Shown here: in pieces, positions 36,920-48,086 of the stretch
Layout of the letters: the number at the start of each line of letters is the position of its first letter
How positions within the stretch are numbered: the first letter of the stretch is position 1
Assembly (NCBI GenBank): GCA_020442165.1
Contig: JAGRKV010000017.1
Coordinates: 1 to 64,000, forward strand
Length of the DNA: 64,000 bases
Source: Hyphomicrobiaceae bacterium
GTDB taxonomy: Bacteria; Pseudomonadota; Alphaproteobacteria; Rhizobiales; Hyphomicrobiaceae
Direction of reading: 5' to 3'
Notes under the pieces: model-generated
What the model was told of the DNA's origin: nothing
The model's input: the letters and a program-made list of their open reading frames with translations, nothing else
Databases searched by the model: none
Program-made: the position numbers and the translations under genes

Positions 36920-37603
36920 ATGCACATGCGGGAACGATTGATCTTCGTGCTTGTGGGTGGTGGCCTGCTCCTGACAGCGCTGCTTTCCTCGTTTTCGGGA
37001 ACGGGACGGGTTGCCACCGCGCAAAAGCCGCCGCCACCTAAGCCGGAGGTGGCGGCAACCGTTGATGCCACCAAGACCGAGGTTGCGACTTTTGCAGCTG
37101 GCTGCTTCTGGTGCGTCGAAGCTGATTTCGATTCAGTACCGGGCGTTCTGAAGACGACGCCCGGCTACACTGGCGGGCACTTCAAGAACCCCACCTACGA
37201 ACTCGTTGCGACAGGTCTGACCGGGCACACTGAGGCATTGGAGGTCGTCTTCGACCCCAGCAAGGTCAGCTATCGGCAGCTGCTCAAATGGTATTGGCGC
37301 CATGTCGATCCTACCGATGCGCGCGGGCAGTTCTGCGACCGCGGCAATGAATACAGGCCAGCGATCTTCGTACATTCCGAAGAGCAGAAGAAGCTTGCCG
37401 AAGCCAGCAAGGAGGAACTGGAGAAGAGTGGCGTTCTCGATCGGCCGGTGGTCGTCAAGATCGAGGATGCGGGGACTTTCACCGTCGCCGAAATGGAGCA
37501 TCACGACTATTACCTGAAGCATCCGCTGCGCTACATGTTCTATCGCGCGGGCTGCGGGCGCGACCAGATCCTGAAGCGGGTGTGGAGCAAGGCCAGCGGC
37601 TAA
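36920..37603 (+). CDS. msrA: Peptide-methionine (S)-S-oxide reductase, membrane-anchored or exported
   Basis: MsrA reduces the S form of methionine sulfoxide. The 227-residue product has an N-terminal hydrophobic segment (LIFVLVGGGLLLTALLSSF), followed by a proline-rich linker and the catalytic motif AAGCFWCVEADF. HVDPTDARGQFCDRGNEYRP is a conserved substrate-site region, and a C-terminal resolving cysteine lies in RAGCGRDQ. It should face the periplasm next to MsrB. The start at 36920 has AGGA upstream; an ATG two codons later is an alternative. Confidence 0.94.
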   Translation: MHMRERLIFVLVGGGLLLTALLSSFSGTGRVATAQKPPPPKPEVAATVDATKTEVATFAAGCFWCVEADFDSVPGVLKTTPGYTGGHFKNPTYELVATGLTGHTEALEVVFDPSKVSYRQLLKWYWRHVDPTDARGQFCDRGNEYRPAIFVHSEEQKKLAEASKEELEKSGVLDRPVVVKIEDAGTFTVAEMEHHDYYLKHPLRYMFYRAGCGRDQILKRVWSKASG

Positions 37604-37652
37604 TACAGACTTGGCGCACAGGACGTTTCACCTTGCAGCTGGATGCATACAG

Positions 37653-37681
37653 AAAAAGGGGCCTTGCAGGGCCCCTTTTTT
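37653..37681. terminator. Bidirectional terminator
   Basis: AAAAAGGGGCC (37653-37663) and GGCCCCTTTTTT (37670-37681) form a hairpin with T-runs in both directions, between the convergent msrA and VOC genes. Confidence 0.9.
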
Positions 37682-37688
37682 GAATGCG

Positions 37689-38069
37689 TCATGCCATCGA
37701 GTGCAGACCGAACATGTTGCCCTCGCTATCCCGGCAGAGAGCTATATGGCCATATTGCCCGATCGAGAATTTGGGCCGCTCAATAGTGCCGCCTGCCGCC
37801 TCGACCCGCGAGGATTCCACCGCACAATCCTGGCAGGTGAAATAGACGATCGTGCCGGCCATACCCTGCGGCACACCAACCATTTTCACGAGTGCTCCGG
37901 TCGCCCCGCCATTGGCAGGATTTCCAGGGAAGAACATCATTTCCATGTCCATTCCCGAGGGCGCCGGCGTTGATTTCAATTCGGTGCCGAGCACGCGCTC
38001 GTAGAACTTCTTCGCTCGGTCCAGGTCAGCGACATAGATCTCGAACCAGATAACGGGATTGTAGTCCAA
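37689..38069 (-). CDS. VOC (glyoxalase/bleomycin resistance) family protein
   Basis: A 126-residue single VOC domain: NPVIWFEIYVADLDRAKKFY at the start, EMMFFPGNPANGGATGALV in the middle, and YGHIALCRDSEGNMFGLHS at the end. Metal-binding residues are partly retained. The start is set at a TTG (38069), because GGAGG lies seven bases upstream and the domain begins right there; an upstream TTG that overlaps the stop of the preceding gene would add 31 non-conserved residues. It follows the EF-G-like gene on the same strand. The substrate is unknown. Confidence 0.85.
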   Translation of the reverse strand: MDYNPVIWFEIYVADLDRAKKFYERVLGTELKSTPAPSGMDMEMMFFPGNPANGGATGALVKMVGVPQGMAGTIVYFTCQDCAVESSRVEAAGGTIERPKFSIGQYGHIALCRDSEGNMFGLHSMA

Positions 38070-38158
38070 TGCGGTGCCTCCAATCTCTGACTCGTCAGCG
38101 CTTTCACTCGATGGCGAGACGGCCGCAGACCGAACGCCCGCGGCCGCAACACTCGCAT

Positions 38159-40240
38159 TCAAGCCGCTGCCGGCTTGTGCTGGGCCAAGACATGATCGGC
38201 CAGCTTGCCGGTCAATTCGGCCAGATGATCGAAACTCGCCGTGAATGTACCCACGCCCGCAGTGAGCGAGCGTAGTTCGACGATCAGATCCTCCATCTCC
38301 GCCTGTGGAATGTGGGCCTGCACGACGTCCCAGCCCGGCCAGCCCTCGCGCGCATCGAAGCCCAGGATCTGTCCGCGCCGCTGCGGAATGATGCCGTTGA
38401 TGCGGGCGGTCGCCTCTGTCGGGATCTGGATCTCGACGGCCATCACTGGCTCAAGCAGCACGGGGCTGCATTTGGGCATGCCGTCGCTCATGGCAATGCG
38501 CGCGGCCTGGCGAAACGCCATGTCGGACGAATCGACTGTGTGGAACGATCCGTCCTTCAAGGTCACGGCAATATCGACGACCGGAAAGCCCAAGGGGCCT
38601 TGCTGCATGAAGTCCTTTACCCCAATCTCGACAGAGGGAATGAACTGCTTGGGGATCGCGCCTCCGGTGATCTTCTCGTCGAACTGGAAGCCATCGCCGC
38701 GCGGAAGCGGCGCGATGTCGACCAGCACATCGCCGAATTGGCCATGGCCGCCGGACTGCTTCTTGTGGCGGCCGCGGATTTCGACGTTCTTGCGGATCGT
38801 TTCCTTGTAGGGGATGTGACGCTTCTCGCGCACCACGGGCACTGCGAACTTGCGCTCCAGGCGTTCCAGCGACACGCGCATGTGCATCTCGCCCTGCCCC
38901 AGCAGCAGCAACTGGTGCGTATCCTGGCTCTGTTCGACTGAGAGCGAGGGATCTTCCTCGACGAGTTTATGGACGGCGCCCGTCAGCTTCACCTCGTCCT
39001 TGCGATCCTTCAGTCCCAGTCCCACGCCGAAGACGGCATAGGGCGGCACCGGCGACGGCACCTGGACGATGGAATTCTTGCCCGTCGTGATGGTCTCGCC
39101 CGACCGCATGTGCTCAAGCCTGCCCAGCGCAACCGTGTCTCCGGCGGCGGCCGTGCCGCGCTTCTTGGGCTCTTCGCCCACCATGGTGAAAATGCCTGAT
39201 GCACGCTCCTCGCGACCATCTGCGCCCGTAAGGGTGGCGCCGTCCGGGATCTCGCCGGTCAACACTCGCGCAAACGAAAGCTTGCCACCGTGAGTGGTGT
39301 GAAGTGTCTTGAAGATAAAGGCCGACTGCGATGTCGTTTCCAGTTTCAGCCGGCGCGCGGTGGCGTCAACGAATGGCACTTCGTGACGCAGCGCCTTCAG
39401 AAGCCTTGAAATGCCATGACCGTGTGAGGCTGAACCGAGCATGACCGGGCAGATCAACCCTTCCGACAATTCCCGCGCCAAATCATCGAATATGCGATCC
39501 TTGGGCGGCTCGATGTCGGAGAGAAGCTCCTCCATCAAGGCATCGTCGTAATCGGCCAGCTGCTCCAACATATGGAAGCGTGCTTCGTGCTCGCGATCAC
39601 CATCCTTTTCCGGAATCGACACGATCTCTGAGACCGCATGCTCGCGATAGACGTAGGCGCGTTCGGATGCCAAATCGATAAAGCCGGTCGCGACGCCGTT
39701 TTCCCAGATGGGGATCTGGCGCAGGACCAGCGGCTTGGTGCTCGCCGGCTGCAGCATCGGGATGATCTCGCGGACGGGCGTCGATGAAATGTCGATCTTG
39801 TTCAGGAACAGAAAGTGGGGGATGCCGCGATCCTCAAGCTGCTTGAGGATCAGCTGCAGCGAGGGCACTCGCTTGGGATCGGGCTCGCAGACGACGATCG
39901 CCGCGTCACATGCCGTCAAGGCCAGAGCGCTCTCGTGCTGGAATTCGATCGAGCCTGGGCAGTCGATGAACGTGAAGCGATCACCCAGGAACTCAGCATC
40001 AGCCATGTTGAGGGACACGCTCATGCCGTGGGCCCTGGCTTCAGCACTGGAATCGCCGACAGTGTTGCCGTCCGTTACCGTGCCGGCACGGGTGATGGCG
40101 CCGCACCGCTCCAGGATCGCCTCAAGCAGCGTCGTCTTTCCGGAAAGATAGGGGCCAATAATTGCAATGGCGCGGGCCGAGCGACCCGCGCCGGATGGGG
40201 CGCTTGTGGCGCCATTCGAGTTGTCGCCATTTCTGGACAT
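38159..40240 (-). CDS. Elongation factor G-like GTPase
   Basis: A 693-residue EF-G-like protein of the FusA2-like group. The P-loop is GPYLSGKTT and the NKID motif is intact, but the G3 motif reads DCPGSIEF instead of DTPGHVDF, so the histidine that positions water in EF-G is serine. Domains III-V are present (GQGEMHMRVSLERLERKF, then INGIIPQRRGQILGFDAREG). Function is not settled for this group; a role on ribosomes under special conditions is inference. The ATG at 40240 follows GGGGAG; an in-frame GTG lies three codons upstream. Confidence 0.88.
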   Translation of the reverse strand: MSRNGDNSNGATSAPSGAGRSARAIAIIGPYLSGKTTLLEAILERCGAITRAGTVTDGNTVGDSSAEARAHGMSVSLNMADAEFLGDRFTFIDCPGSIEFQHESALALTACDAAIVVCEPDPKRVPSLQLILKQLEDRGIPHFLFLNKIDISSTPVREIIPMLQPASTKPLVLRQIPIWENGVATGFIDLASERAYVYREHAVSEIVSIPEKDGDREHEARFHMLEQLADYDDALMEELLSDIEPPKDRIFDDLARELSEGLICPVMLGSASHGHGISRLLKALRHEVPFVDATARRLKLETTSQSAFIFKTLHTTHGGKLSFARVLTGEIPDGATLTGADGREERASGIFTMVGEEPKKRGTAAAGDTVALGRLEHMRSGETITTGKNSIVQVPSPVPPYAVFGVGLGLKDRKDEVKLTGAVHKLVEEDPSLSVEQSQDTHQLLLLGQGEMHMRVSLERLERKFAVPVVREKRHIPYKETIRKNVEIRGRHKKQSGGHGQFGDVLVDIAPLPRGDGFQFDEKITGGAIPKQFIPSVEIGVKDFMQQGPLGFPVVDIAVTLKDGSFHTVDSSDMAFRQAARIAMSDGMPKCSPVLLEPVMAVEIQIPTEATARINGIIPQRRGQILGFDAREGWPGWDVVQAHIPQAEMEDLIVELRSLTAGVGTFTASFDHLAELTGKLADHVLAQHKPAAA

Positions 40241-40974
40241 TGTATTCACTCCCCTGAACCAGCCCTTTATGGGTCCGGCCGAGCCTTCGGCACCTGCAAG
40301 CAGGCTGGCGTTCGTGCTTGCAGCCGCTGGTCGTGGCGCGGGCCGTTCACGATGGTTCAGCGGCGCACCCGCGCAACCGTGCCCCCTTCTCGGCAGGACG
40401 CACGGCAGCGTTCATGTTCGCGCCGACGTTGATGCGAGGCAAGGAGTTTGCGGCCAACCGCTTCGCTTGGGGTTGCTGGACCGGGGAATGACGCTTCCGG
40501 GTTGGAGCTACTACCGCCGCTGCGGCAAGCGAGGCGGCGCACGGCTGATGCTGGACGCGACGGCAGCTGTGTGCCGATGCCTTGCAGTGCGCGCGAAGCT
40601 CACGTTCACGTTACCAGGAGCCACCCGCAGAGATCTCCGGTTTGTCATCTGAATGACATGCCCGTGTGGGAGATTTGAGCCTGATCTACGCGACCAAACA
40701 CGAAGCAACCGCAAGTGTGCAATGCAAAGTCTTCGGTGGGTGCAGCCTTGTGCGATGCAGCAATTCTACTGCCGATTGCTTGTGCCGCGCAGCATTCATT
40801 TAAAGATCGCGAGAACAACGGAAAAATAACTTGACGTGCGTCATGCTTGCATCATCATGAACAAAGCGTTCTCTCGGGAGTTCACCTGGGGTTCGAGTTG
40901 GGTTTCGGTGGAATTTTGCCACGCTGACAGCTTGAACGTGAGGGCGGGACGCTAGGTACGGAAAGGCGTTGACG
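40241..40974. other. Divergent intergenic region
   Basis: About 730 bases between the EF-G-like gene and a small gene on the other strand. No gene or RNA is supported. The right end is less GC-rich and should hold the promoter of the small gene. Confidence 0.45.
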
Positions 40975-41220
40975 ATGAAAATGAAATCGCTTCAGTCGGT
41001 CGCCCACGCTGCGGGCTACGCAATGGCCCCGTCGGAGGAGCAGTTCCATGCACCCGATGGCATGACGACACGCGCCTATTCGGCAAGCGAGCTTTCATTG
41101 CGCGAAGCGCCGCAACGCGCATCCGTACCTGCATTGCCGGCACCGCGCCGGGAGGGCATGGCCGAGTCTTGGGTGAAAACCGTACTCGGCAGCGTGTTCG
41201 CCGGTCGCGCAACGGCCTAG
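40975..41220 (+). CDS. Small hypothetical protein (81 aa)
   Basis: An 81-residue soluble protein, MKMKSLQSVAHAAGYAMAPS onward, with GGAAAGG before the ATG. It has a Pro/Arg-rich middle (ASVPALPAPRREG) and a hydrophobic, possibly amphipathic C-terminal helix (ESWVKTVLGSVFAG). No family recognised. A terminator follows, so it forms a single-gene transcript. Confidence 0.6.
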   Translation: MKMKSLQSVAHAAGYAMAPSEEQFHAPDGMTTRAYSASELSLREAPQRASVPALPAPRREGMAESWVKTVLGSVFAGRATA

Positions 41221-41250
41221 CACAGGTCCGAAAGCTCTCGAGACCCGCTA

Positions 41251-41290
41251 AAAGGGGCTGGCCAGGGACTATCCCTCGCACGGCCCCTTT
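41251..41290 (+). terminator. Nested hairpin terminator
   Basis: AAAGGGGC (41251-41258) pairs with GCCCCTTT (41283-41290). Within it, AGGGA and TCCCT form a second stem. Confidence 0.7.
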
Positions 41291-41667
41291 CGATTCCAGA
41301 GTGCGCGGCTTGCCCAACCTAATGCTATTTGATCGTAGCGTCGGCAAGGCGAGCAACCAAAGTTCCCAAGGTGGCCGCCTCGGTCGTTTTGGGTTTTTCT
41401 AGAGCTTCGGTGCAGGCTCGCGCGTGGTCGCCAACTGGGTGCTTGGCCCCTCACCACCCACCTCCGCACATACGCGGGGCGCCGCAGGGGCCCGCTGCAG
41501 TACAATGCTGGTTATGGCCGATGGAGATTGGCTCATGCTCAACGACTTGGGTTGATAGGTTTGGTCGCAGCCCCCATCTGACTTGATGTACACGAAAACT
41601 GCTTTCCGCGCACACTCGTGCATGGCATCTCAGCCTGACTTCCCCAGAACGACTGAAGGAGCATTTC
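41291..41667. other. Intergenic region before the cytochrome gene
   Basis: About 375 bases with no supported gene. TGAAGGAGC just before 41668 is the ribosome binding site of the cytochrome gene. Confidence 0.45.
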
Positions 41668-42117
41668 ATGACTCGACTGACGCTTGCAGCTCTCGTTGCT
41701 TCAACGGCAATTCTGGCGACGACCGGCTTATCAGCTGAGAACCTGGAAGCGATCAAGGCGCGCAAAGCGCTGCTCAAGGAAATGGCTGACGCCACCAAGG
41801 AACCCGGGGCCATGTTGAAGCAGGAGAAACCTTTTGATCTTGCTGCCGTGAAACAGGCCCTTGCCAAGTATCAGGAGAATGCTCCCAAGATCGCCAAACT
41901 CTTTCCTGAGGATTCCAAGACGGGCGGAGATACAGAAGCGCTCCCTGCGATCTGGGAAAACAAGGACGACTTCGTGAAGCGCTACGAAAAGCTGGCGGCC
42001 GATGCCAAGGCTGCGGAGGCGGCAATCACGGATGAGTTCTCGTTCATGGACGAATTCCCCAAGGTCGCGGGTAATTGCGGCGGCTGTCACAAGAAGTATC
42101 GGCAGGAGAAGAACTAG
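41668..42117 (+). CDS. Cytochrome c' family protein
   Basis: A 149-residue periplasmic c-type cytochrome. After a signal peptide (LTLAALVASTAILATTGLSA) comes a four-helix sequence, and the heme-binding CGGCH is near the C-terminus (C137, C140, H141), the hallmark of the cytochrome c'/c-556 class. A role in nitric oxide binding or electron transfer is the family expectation. No partner gene is adjacent; it stands alone with its own ribosome binding site (GGAG). Confidence 0.92.
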   Translation: MTRLTLAALVASTAILATTGLSAENLEAIKARKALLKEMADATKEPGAMLKQEKPFDLAAVKQALAKYQENAPKIAKLFPEDSKTGGDTEALPAIWENKDDFVKRYEKLAADAKAAEAAITDEFSFMDEFPKVAGNCGGCHKKYRQEKN

Positions 42118-42126
42118 GGGCGCATT

Positions 42127-42157
42127 GCAGGCGGCGACACAGCGCTCGCCGGCCTGC
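42127..42157 (+). terminator. Hairpin after the cytochrome gene
   Basis: GCAGGC-GGCGA (42127-42137) pairs with TCGCC-G-GCCTGC (42146-42157) with one bulged G. It starts nine bases past the stop. Confidence 0.55.
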
Positions 42158-42218
42158 TCTGCCTAACTGTAGGAGCGCATTTCCAACCTGATTGTCCCGC
42201 AGCGCTGTGGAAAGGCTT

Positions 42219-42791
42219 TCAACTTGGCGGGGTTTTCAGCGAGAGAAACTGGTGGAACAGCGAGTGATCCTCGAAAATGTCCACGCCTGCCAGCGTTTTC
42301 AAAATGTAGAACCCGAAGATCATGGCGATGAGCGCCGTCGTCACCAGGCCGCTTATGAGCACTGTCACCATCAAGGACTGCCGGGAGAGGCGGTTTTGCC
42401 CCTCGTGTTCGAGCCGGCTCTTCGAGCGCCGTTCGGTTCCCGCCAAGAATCGCATGTAGTAGCGTTTGCCGAAAAACGGCACGCTGACTCGCAGGTCGGC
42501 TTTATGATAATCGGGCCGTGGACGAGAGCGCGTGATCGCCACTTCAAGGGCTGCCAGATGTTGTGGCGTGAATTGCGCGCGCGCTTTCGTGGTCATCGCG
42601 CCCAGCAGGCGCTGCAATTCAGGTGATTGCTCGAACTGGGCTATGAAGCCGGACTGATCGCTGAAATGCGGAGCCAATGCCGGCGCCTGACCGGATCGTG
42701 GCGATTGCCGCCCCGGCCCCGTGGCTATGCCACCCGCAGTTTCTTGAAAATCACCATATGGCCATGTGGTGTCGGTTGCGAAGCCGGACAT
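42219..42791 (-). CDS. Hypothetical protein with one C-terminal membrane segment
   Basis: A 190-residue protein. A basic, soluble N-terminal part (HKADLRVSVPFFGKRYYMRF) is followed by a charged loop and one transmembrane helix at about residues 140-163 (LMVTVLISGLVTTALIAMIF). I do not recognise the family. GGAG precedes the ATG. It is convergent with the cytochrome gene. Confidence 0.65.
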   Translation of the reverse strand: MSGFATDTTWPYGDFQETAGGIATGPGRQSPRSGQAPALAPHFSDQSGFIAQFEQSPELQRLLGAMTTKARAQFTPQHLAALEVAITRSRPRPDYHKADLRVSVPFFGKRYYMRFLAGTERRSKSRLEHEGQNRLSRQSLMVTVLISGLVTTALIAMIFGFYILKTLAGVDIFEDHSLFHQFLSLKTPPS

Positions 42792-43150
42792 CTCCCATCA
42801 CTCCGAGGAAACGAGCCACAATGAACACGCACAATCATTGTGTCGCCCCGCGAAACGCGATGGCCAACCACCGGATCCCTGGCTGCCTTGATGGCAGCGG
42901 ATCAACTCGGCTTGGATCAATCATCCCATTGCAATCTTAGCGAGTCGTGAAGCGGAAACCTAAATTTGGGCCGGTGTGCTGCAGCAGCCGTCTTGTATCG
43001 GCACGACGGCCGCTCAGGATGCATCGTTGTATTGGAGCTGTGCAGCTGGACGACGACGCCTTGCTGCCCAAAAATGAAAACCGGCAGCCCTGGTTTCAGA
43101 ACCGCCGGTGGATTGAAGTTTGCGGGGCGAAGCGAATACGCTCAAATTGC
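42792..43150. other. Intergenic region, nothing recognised
   Basis: About 360 bases between two minus-strand genes. It should hold the promoter of the 42219 gene. No repeat or gene is supported. Confidence 0.45.
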
Positions 43151-45192
<2,042 letters not shown>

Positions 45193-45334
45193 GCTCCACC
45201 GGGGCCAGCAGGCTCTTCCCCCATTTCCGTCCTCGGCATGGTTTGCGGCGCTGCCCGTCCACACTATATTGAGTCCTGTCCTAGAAAATCTCAGTCTGCG
45301 TAACAGGTCGAACCCGCACAACGAGGCCCTTGCG

Positions 45335-45922
45335 ATGCCGACAACAGAGACGACCGCCGTCAAGCCAACCGAGAGCGCCGACAACCGCCCGTTTCGAGCC
45401 GTGGCCGCGCCTCCGCTGGCGGCACTCAGTGTTATCGGTATCGGGCTCGCGGGACTGGCATTCGCCGTGGTGACCAGCGGGCTGCAGTTCACGCAATCGT
45501 TGGAAGCGGCGCTGGCGGCCCAGACGCAGCCAACCACTGTGGACAACGGTGGACGTGGAAGCCCGGCCATTGCCCACAGCACACCGGTTTCAGGGAGCGA
45601 ATCCTACTGGCTGGACAGCGGGCGTGCCGCAAACTCCATCCAACCGGCGACCTGGAGCGGGCGTACCCTCGCCCCGGGAGACCGGCTACAAGTTGCCGGC
45701 GGCAATACGCAAAGAATTCTTGAGATTACTGATGTTCGTCAGCTTCCGGCCGCACCCGCCGCGGCGGCAAGCCCCGGCGAAAAGACACCACAAGCGTTGC
45801 TGCTCATAACGCTACGCGACGTGCAAAGCCCCGATGCGGTGCCGATGCGATTGCTGGTGGACGCGGACGCCCCCCTCGCGGGACTGGCGCCGCTTGGCCG
45901 CTCGCAACATCGCAATCTTTAG
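45335..45922 (+). CDS. Hypothetical single-pass membrane protein
   Basis: A 195-residue protein with one N-terminal transmembrane segment at about 29-48 (LAALSVIGIGLAGLAFAVVT), followed by a periplasmic domain of 145 residues with strand-like repeats (RTLAPGDRLQV, RILEITDVRQL, PQALLLITLRD). It may be topologically similar to cell-envelope accessory proteins, but no family is assigned. GAGG precedes the ATG. Confidence 0.65.
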   Translation: MPTTETTAVKPTESADNRPFRAVAAPPLAALSVIGIGLAGLAFAVVTSGLQFTQSLEAALAAQTQPTTVDNGGRGSPAIAHSTPVSGSESYWLDSGRAANSIQPATWSGRTLAPGDRLQVAGGNTQRILEITDVRQLPAAPAAAASPGEKTPQALLLITLRDVQSPDAVPMRLLVDADAPLAGLAPLGRSQHRNL

Positions 45923-46108
45923 CCACCGGCGCGTCTCTTCGCGGCGAGTGGGCTGCTGGCAGACGCTTGGTTCGCTGGACAGTGATGGATTGGCAATAAT
46001 GGCGTCATCCGAAAGGCATGCTATCGTGGCATGAGATTTCGGCTCAGCTCTGCTGCAATCAGATTTCAGCTGGCGGTACTGGGTGCATAGCGATCTCGGA
46101 GAGACCTC

Positions 46109-46288
46109 ATGCGGCTTAATCCGCCGACTATCGTGATCTTCCTCATCTCGCTTGTCATTGCCATGCTGGCGGTGGTGACCAAGCTCGGGGTGATTCACGT
46201 TCCGCGCTACCTGCCGCACCAGGAATTCTGGCTGGCGATTGTTGCCTACATCGTTTTGATGACCGGTACGGTGGTGCGAGGGCTGTGA
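46109..46288 (+). CDS. Small two-helix membrane protein (59 aa)
   Basis: A 59-codon gene starting at ATG 46109 after GGAGAG. The product begins MRLNPPTIVIFLISLVIAML and contains two hydrophobic segments separated by TKLGVIHVPRYLPHQEF. The strong ribosome binding site, hydrophobic pattern and short proline-rich turn argue for a real gene. Similar short proteins are widespread in Hyphomicrobiales to my recollection; function unknown. Confidence 0.7.
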   Translation: MRLNPPTIVIFLISLVIAMLAVVTKLGVIHVPRYLPHQEFWLAIVAYIVLMTGTVVRGL

Positions 46289-46305
46289 GGGCAAGAGTTC
46301 CGGCG

Positions 46306-47022
46306 CTACCAGGCGATCGGCTTCATATCGCGGAAGAAGCCACCTGACGGTCCATCCTCTTCCAATGTTGCCAGCCAGACTGCGGTTTCCGCGCCCTGCT
46401 CAACGCTGCGGTTTGCCCCAGGCCCGCCCATGCTGGTCCTAACCCAACCTGGACACATCGCATTGACCTTGATCGGCTGACTGGCCAGTTCGGCCGCCAT
46501 GACGCGCGTCAAGGCATTGAGTGCAGACTTCGACAGCCGATAGCCAGCATGACCTCCACCCATTTCGGACAGCTGCCCCATGCCCGACGACACATTGACG
46601 ATTCGGCCATAGCCCTGCTGCTTCATCAAGGGCACGGCGGCCTGGATCAGACAGAGTGGTCCCAATGTGTTGATACGGAACGTCTGCTCGACTGTATTGG
46701 GGGAAACCGAAAGCGCGCGCTGCTGACCGGTCTCTGTTGTATCCAGAAAAACGCCAGCGTTGTTGACCAGAACATCGAGCCGTCCAAACATCGCGGCAAC
46801 GTCGCTCACGGCCTTGGCGCAGCTTGCAGGGTCGGCCACATCAAGCGCGATGACCGGCACTTCCAACCCTTCAGTCCGCAGTTCGTCGGCGGCCTTCTCG
46901 CCCTTGGCCGTGTCGCGCGCACCTAATGCGACCATCTGGCCCAGGCGCGCCAGTTGGCGGGAGATTTCCAGGCCGATGCCGCGGTTGGCACCGGAAACCA
47001 GTGCGACGCGCATATCCGTCAT
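46306..47022 (-). CDS. Short-chain dehydrogenase/reductase
   Basis: A 238-residue classical SDR. The NAD(P)-binding motif is ALVSGANRGIGLEISRQL, NNAG is intact, and the catalytic residues lie in NVSSGMGQL and the GYRLSK segment (Ser, Tyr, Lys). PGWVRTSMGG is the usual C-terminal feature. The Arg after Gly in the first motif hints at NADPH. The substrate is unknown; relatives reduce carbonyls. It is convergent with the 59-residue gene. Confidence 0.9.
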   Translation of the reverse strand: MTDMRVALVSGANRGIGLEISRQLARLGQMVALGARDTAKGEKAADELRTEGLEVPVIALDVADPASCAKAVSDVAAMFGRLDVLVNNAGVFLDTTETGQQRALSVSPNTVEQTFRINTLGPLCLIQAAVPLMKQQGYGRIVNVSSGMGQLSEMGGGHAGYRLSKSALNALTRVMAAELASQPIKVNAMCPGWVRTSMGGPGANRSVEQGAETAVWLATLEEDGPSGGFFRDMKPIAW

Positions 47023-47314
47023 TTGTTCTTCCCACCGCTAACGCCAGTACGAAGACACCTTAGCTGGCGGACGCTTCATGACAACCCTTGCCGGCCCGGC
47101 ACATGCATCAGGGGGCGAATGCGATCACTTCGGAACGCTCGTTCACACAAAATAAAGACATTTGGTGCGCGTCGTTTTCCAATATCCCGTTGCCTGATGT
47201 TTACTATCGTTTCAACTGTCGGCGTCATTATCAATCCGATGTTTTCCAACTGTTGCGACGTTGGACGGCGAATTGGCATGACGTGAATTCACCGAAACGA
47301 AGAGTATTCTTGAA

Positions 47315-47575
47315 ATGAGTTTTGGCAAACGCACGCGCGAAGCTTCGGGTTGGCACGAACCTGTGACCTCCAACCCGAATATTGCCGCCGTCATAAATGG
47401 CGGACCACGCAAGGCATCCAGGAATGGGGTTGGCTTGGTTCCCCTCGCGACCTTGATCGGTTGCGTTTGCATTGCCGCTCTGGTCTATGGGCTCAATGGA
47501 TCGGCAACCGGCTCGATAGGCGCGAAGCAATCGGCCAAGCCCGCGGAAAGCGGCATACATAGCAGGACTCGCTGA
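47315..47575 (+). CDS. Small single-pass membrane protein
   Basis: An 86-residue protein with one transmembrane segment at about 40-58 (VGLVPLATLIGCVCIAALVY) and polar ends. A GAAGAG-like site lies before the ATG. Weakly supported; no family recognised. Confidence 0.5.
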   Translation: MSFGKRTREASGWHEPVTSNPNIAAVINGGPRKASRNGVGLVPLATLIGCVCIAALVYGLNGSATGSIGAKQSAKPAESGIHSRTR

Positions 47576-47711
47576 CAACCGGCTCGGACCAAGGACCGTG
47601 CCAATTCGTTGCGCGCGGCCGCGACGACGAGCTGTCTGCACCCTGGCGATCAGCCTTCCCGTGCATGCAAGTCCGAGGTGGCGCCACTTCAATCCGTTCG
47701 GCAAGCAGAAA

Positions 47712-47736
47712 CGGCCCCGCATATGATGCGAGGCCG
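47712..47736 (-). terminator. Terminator-like hairpin after the PsiF-like gene
   Basis: CGGCCCCGCAT (47712-47722) pairs with ATGCGAGGCCG (47726-47736) with one mismatch. Read on the minus strand it is followed by TTTCTGCTT. Confidence 0.6.
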
Positions 47737-47780
47737 CTTGCGCTTGTCTCATGCCCGCCGCTGGCGGGTGGTTTTTAGGA

Positions 47781-48086
47781 TCAGCTCTTGGCTGGAGCCT
47801 TCTTGGCGGCCTTCTTGGCGGCGCGCAGGCAGCTGGCGCGGAATTTCTTGCGCGCCTTGCCCTTCAGGCTCTTCGCATCGGCTTCCTGCGAGCACTTGAT
47901 CGATGCTTCCGAACGCGGCGTTGCAGCCTTGGGTGCCTTGGGAGCGGGTGCCGCCTTTGCGGGAGCCGGCGTCGTCTTTGCGGCGGCGGGCTTGGCTTCC
48001 TTGGCTACGGCGGACTGCACGAGAGCGGGGGCGGAAGAAAGCAGCGCGGCAACTGCGACCGCAGACAGCGTGGATTTAATGGACAT
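47781..48086 (-). CDS. PsiF-repeat small secreted protein
   Basis: A 101-residue protein with a signal peptide (MSIKSTLSAVAVAALLSSAP). It continues with an Ala/Pro/Lys-rich linker and one PsiF-type repeat at the C-terminus: CSQEADAKSLKGKARKKFRA followed by SCL. The paired cysteines are as in the PsiF repeat of phosphate-starvation-inducible proteins. The lysine-rich tail (RAAKKAAKKAPAKS) is strongly basic. Regulation by phosphate is not shown here. Confidence 0.75.
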   Translation of the reverse strand: MSIKSTLSAVAVAALLSSAPALVQSAVAKEAKPAAAKTTPAPAKAAPAPKAPKAATPRSEASIKCSQEADAKSLKGKARKKFRASCLRAAKKAAKKAPAKS

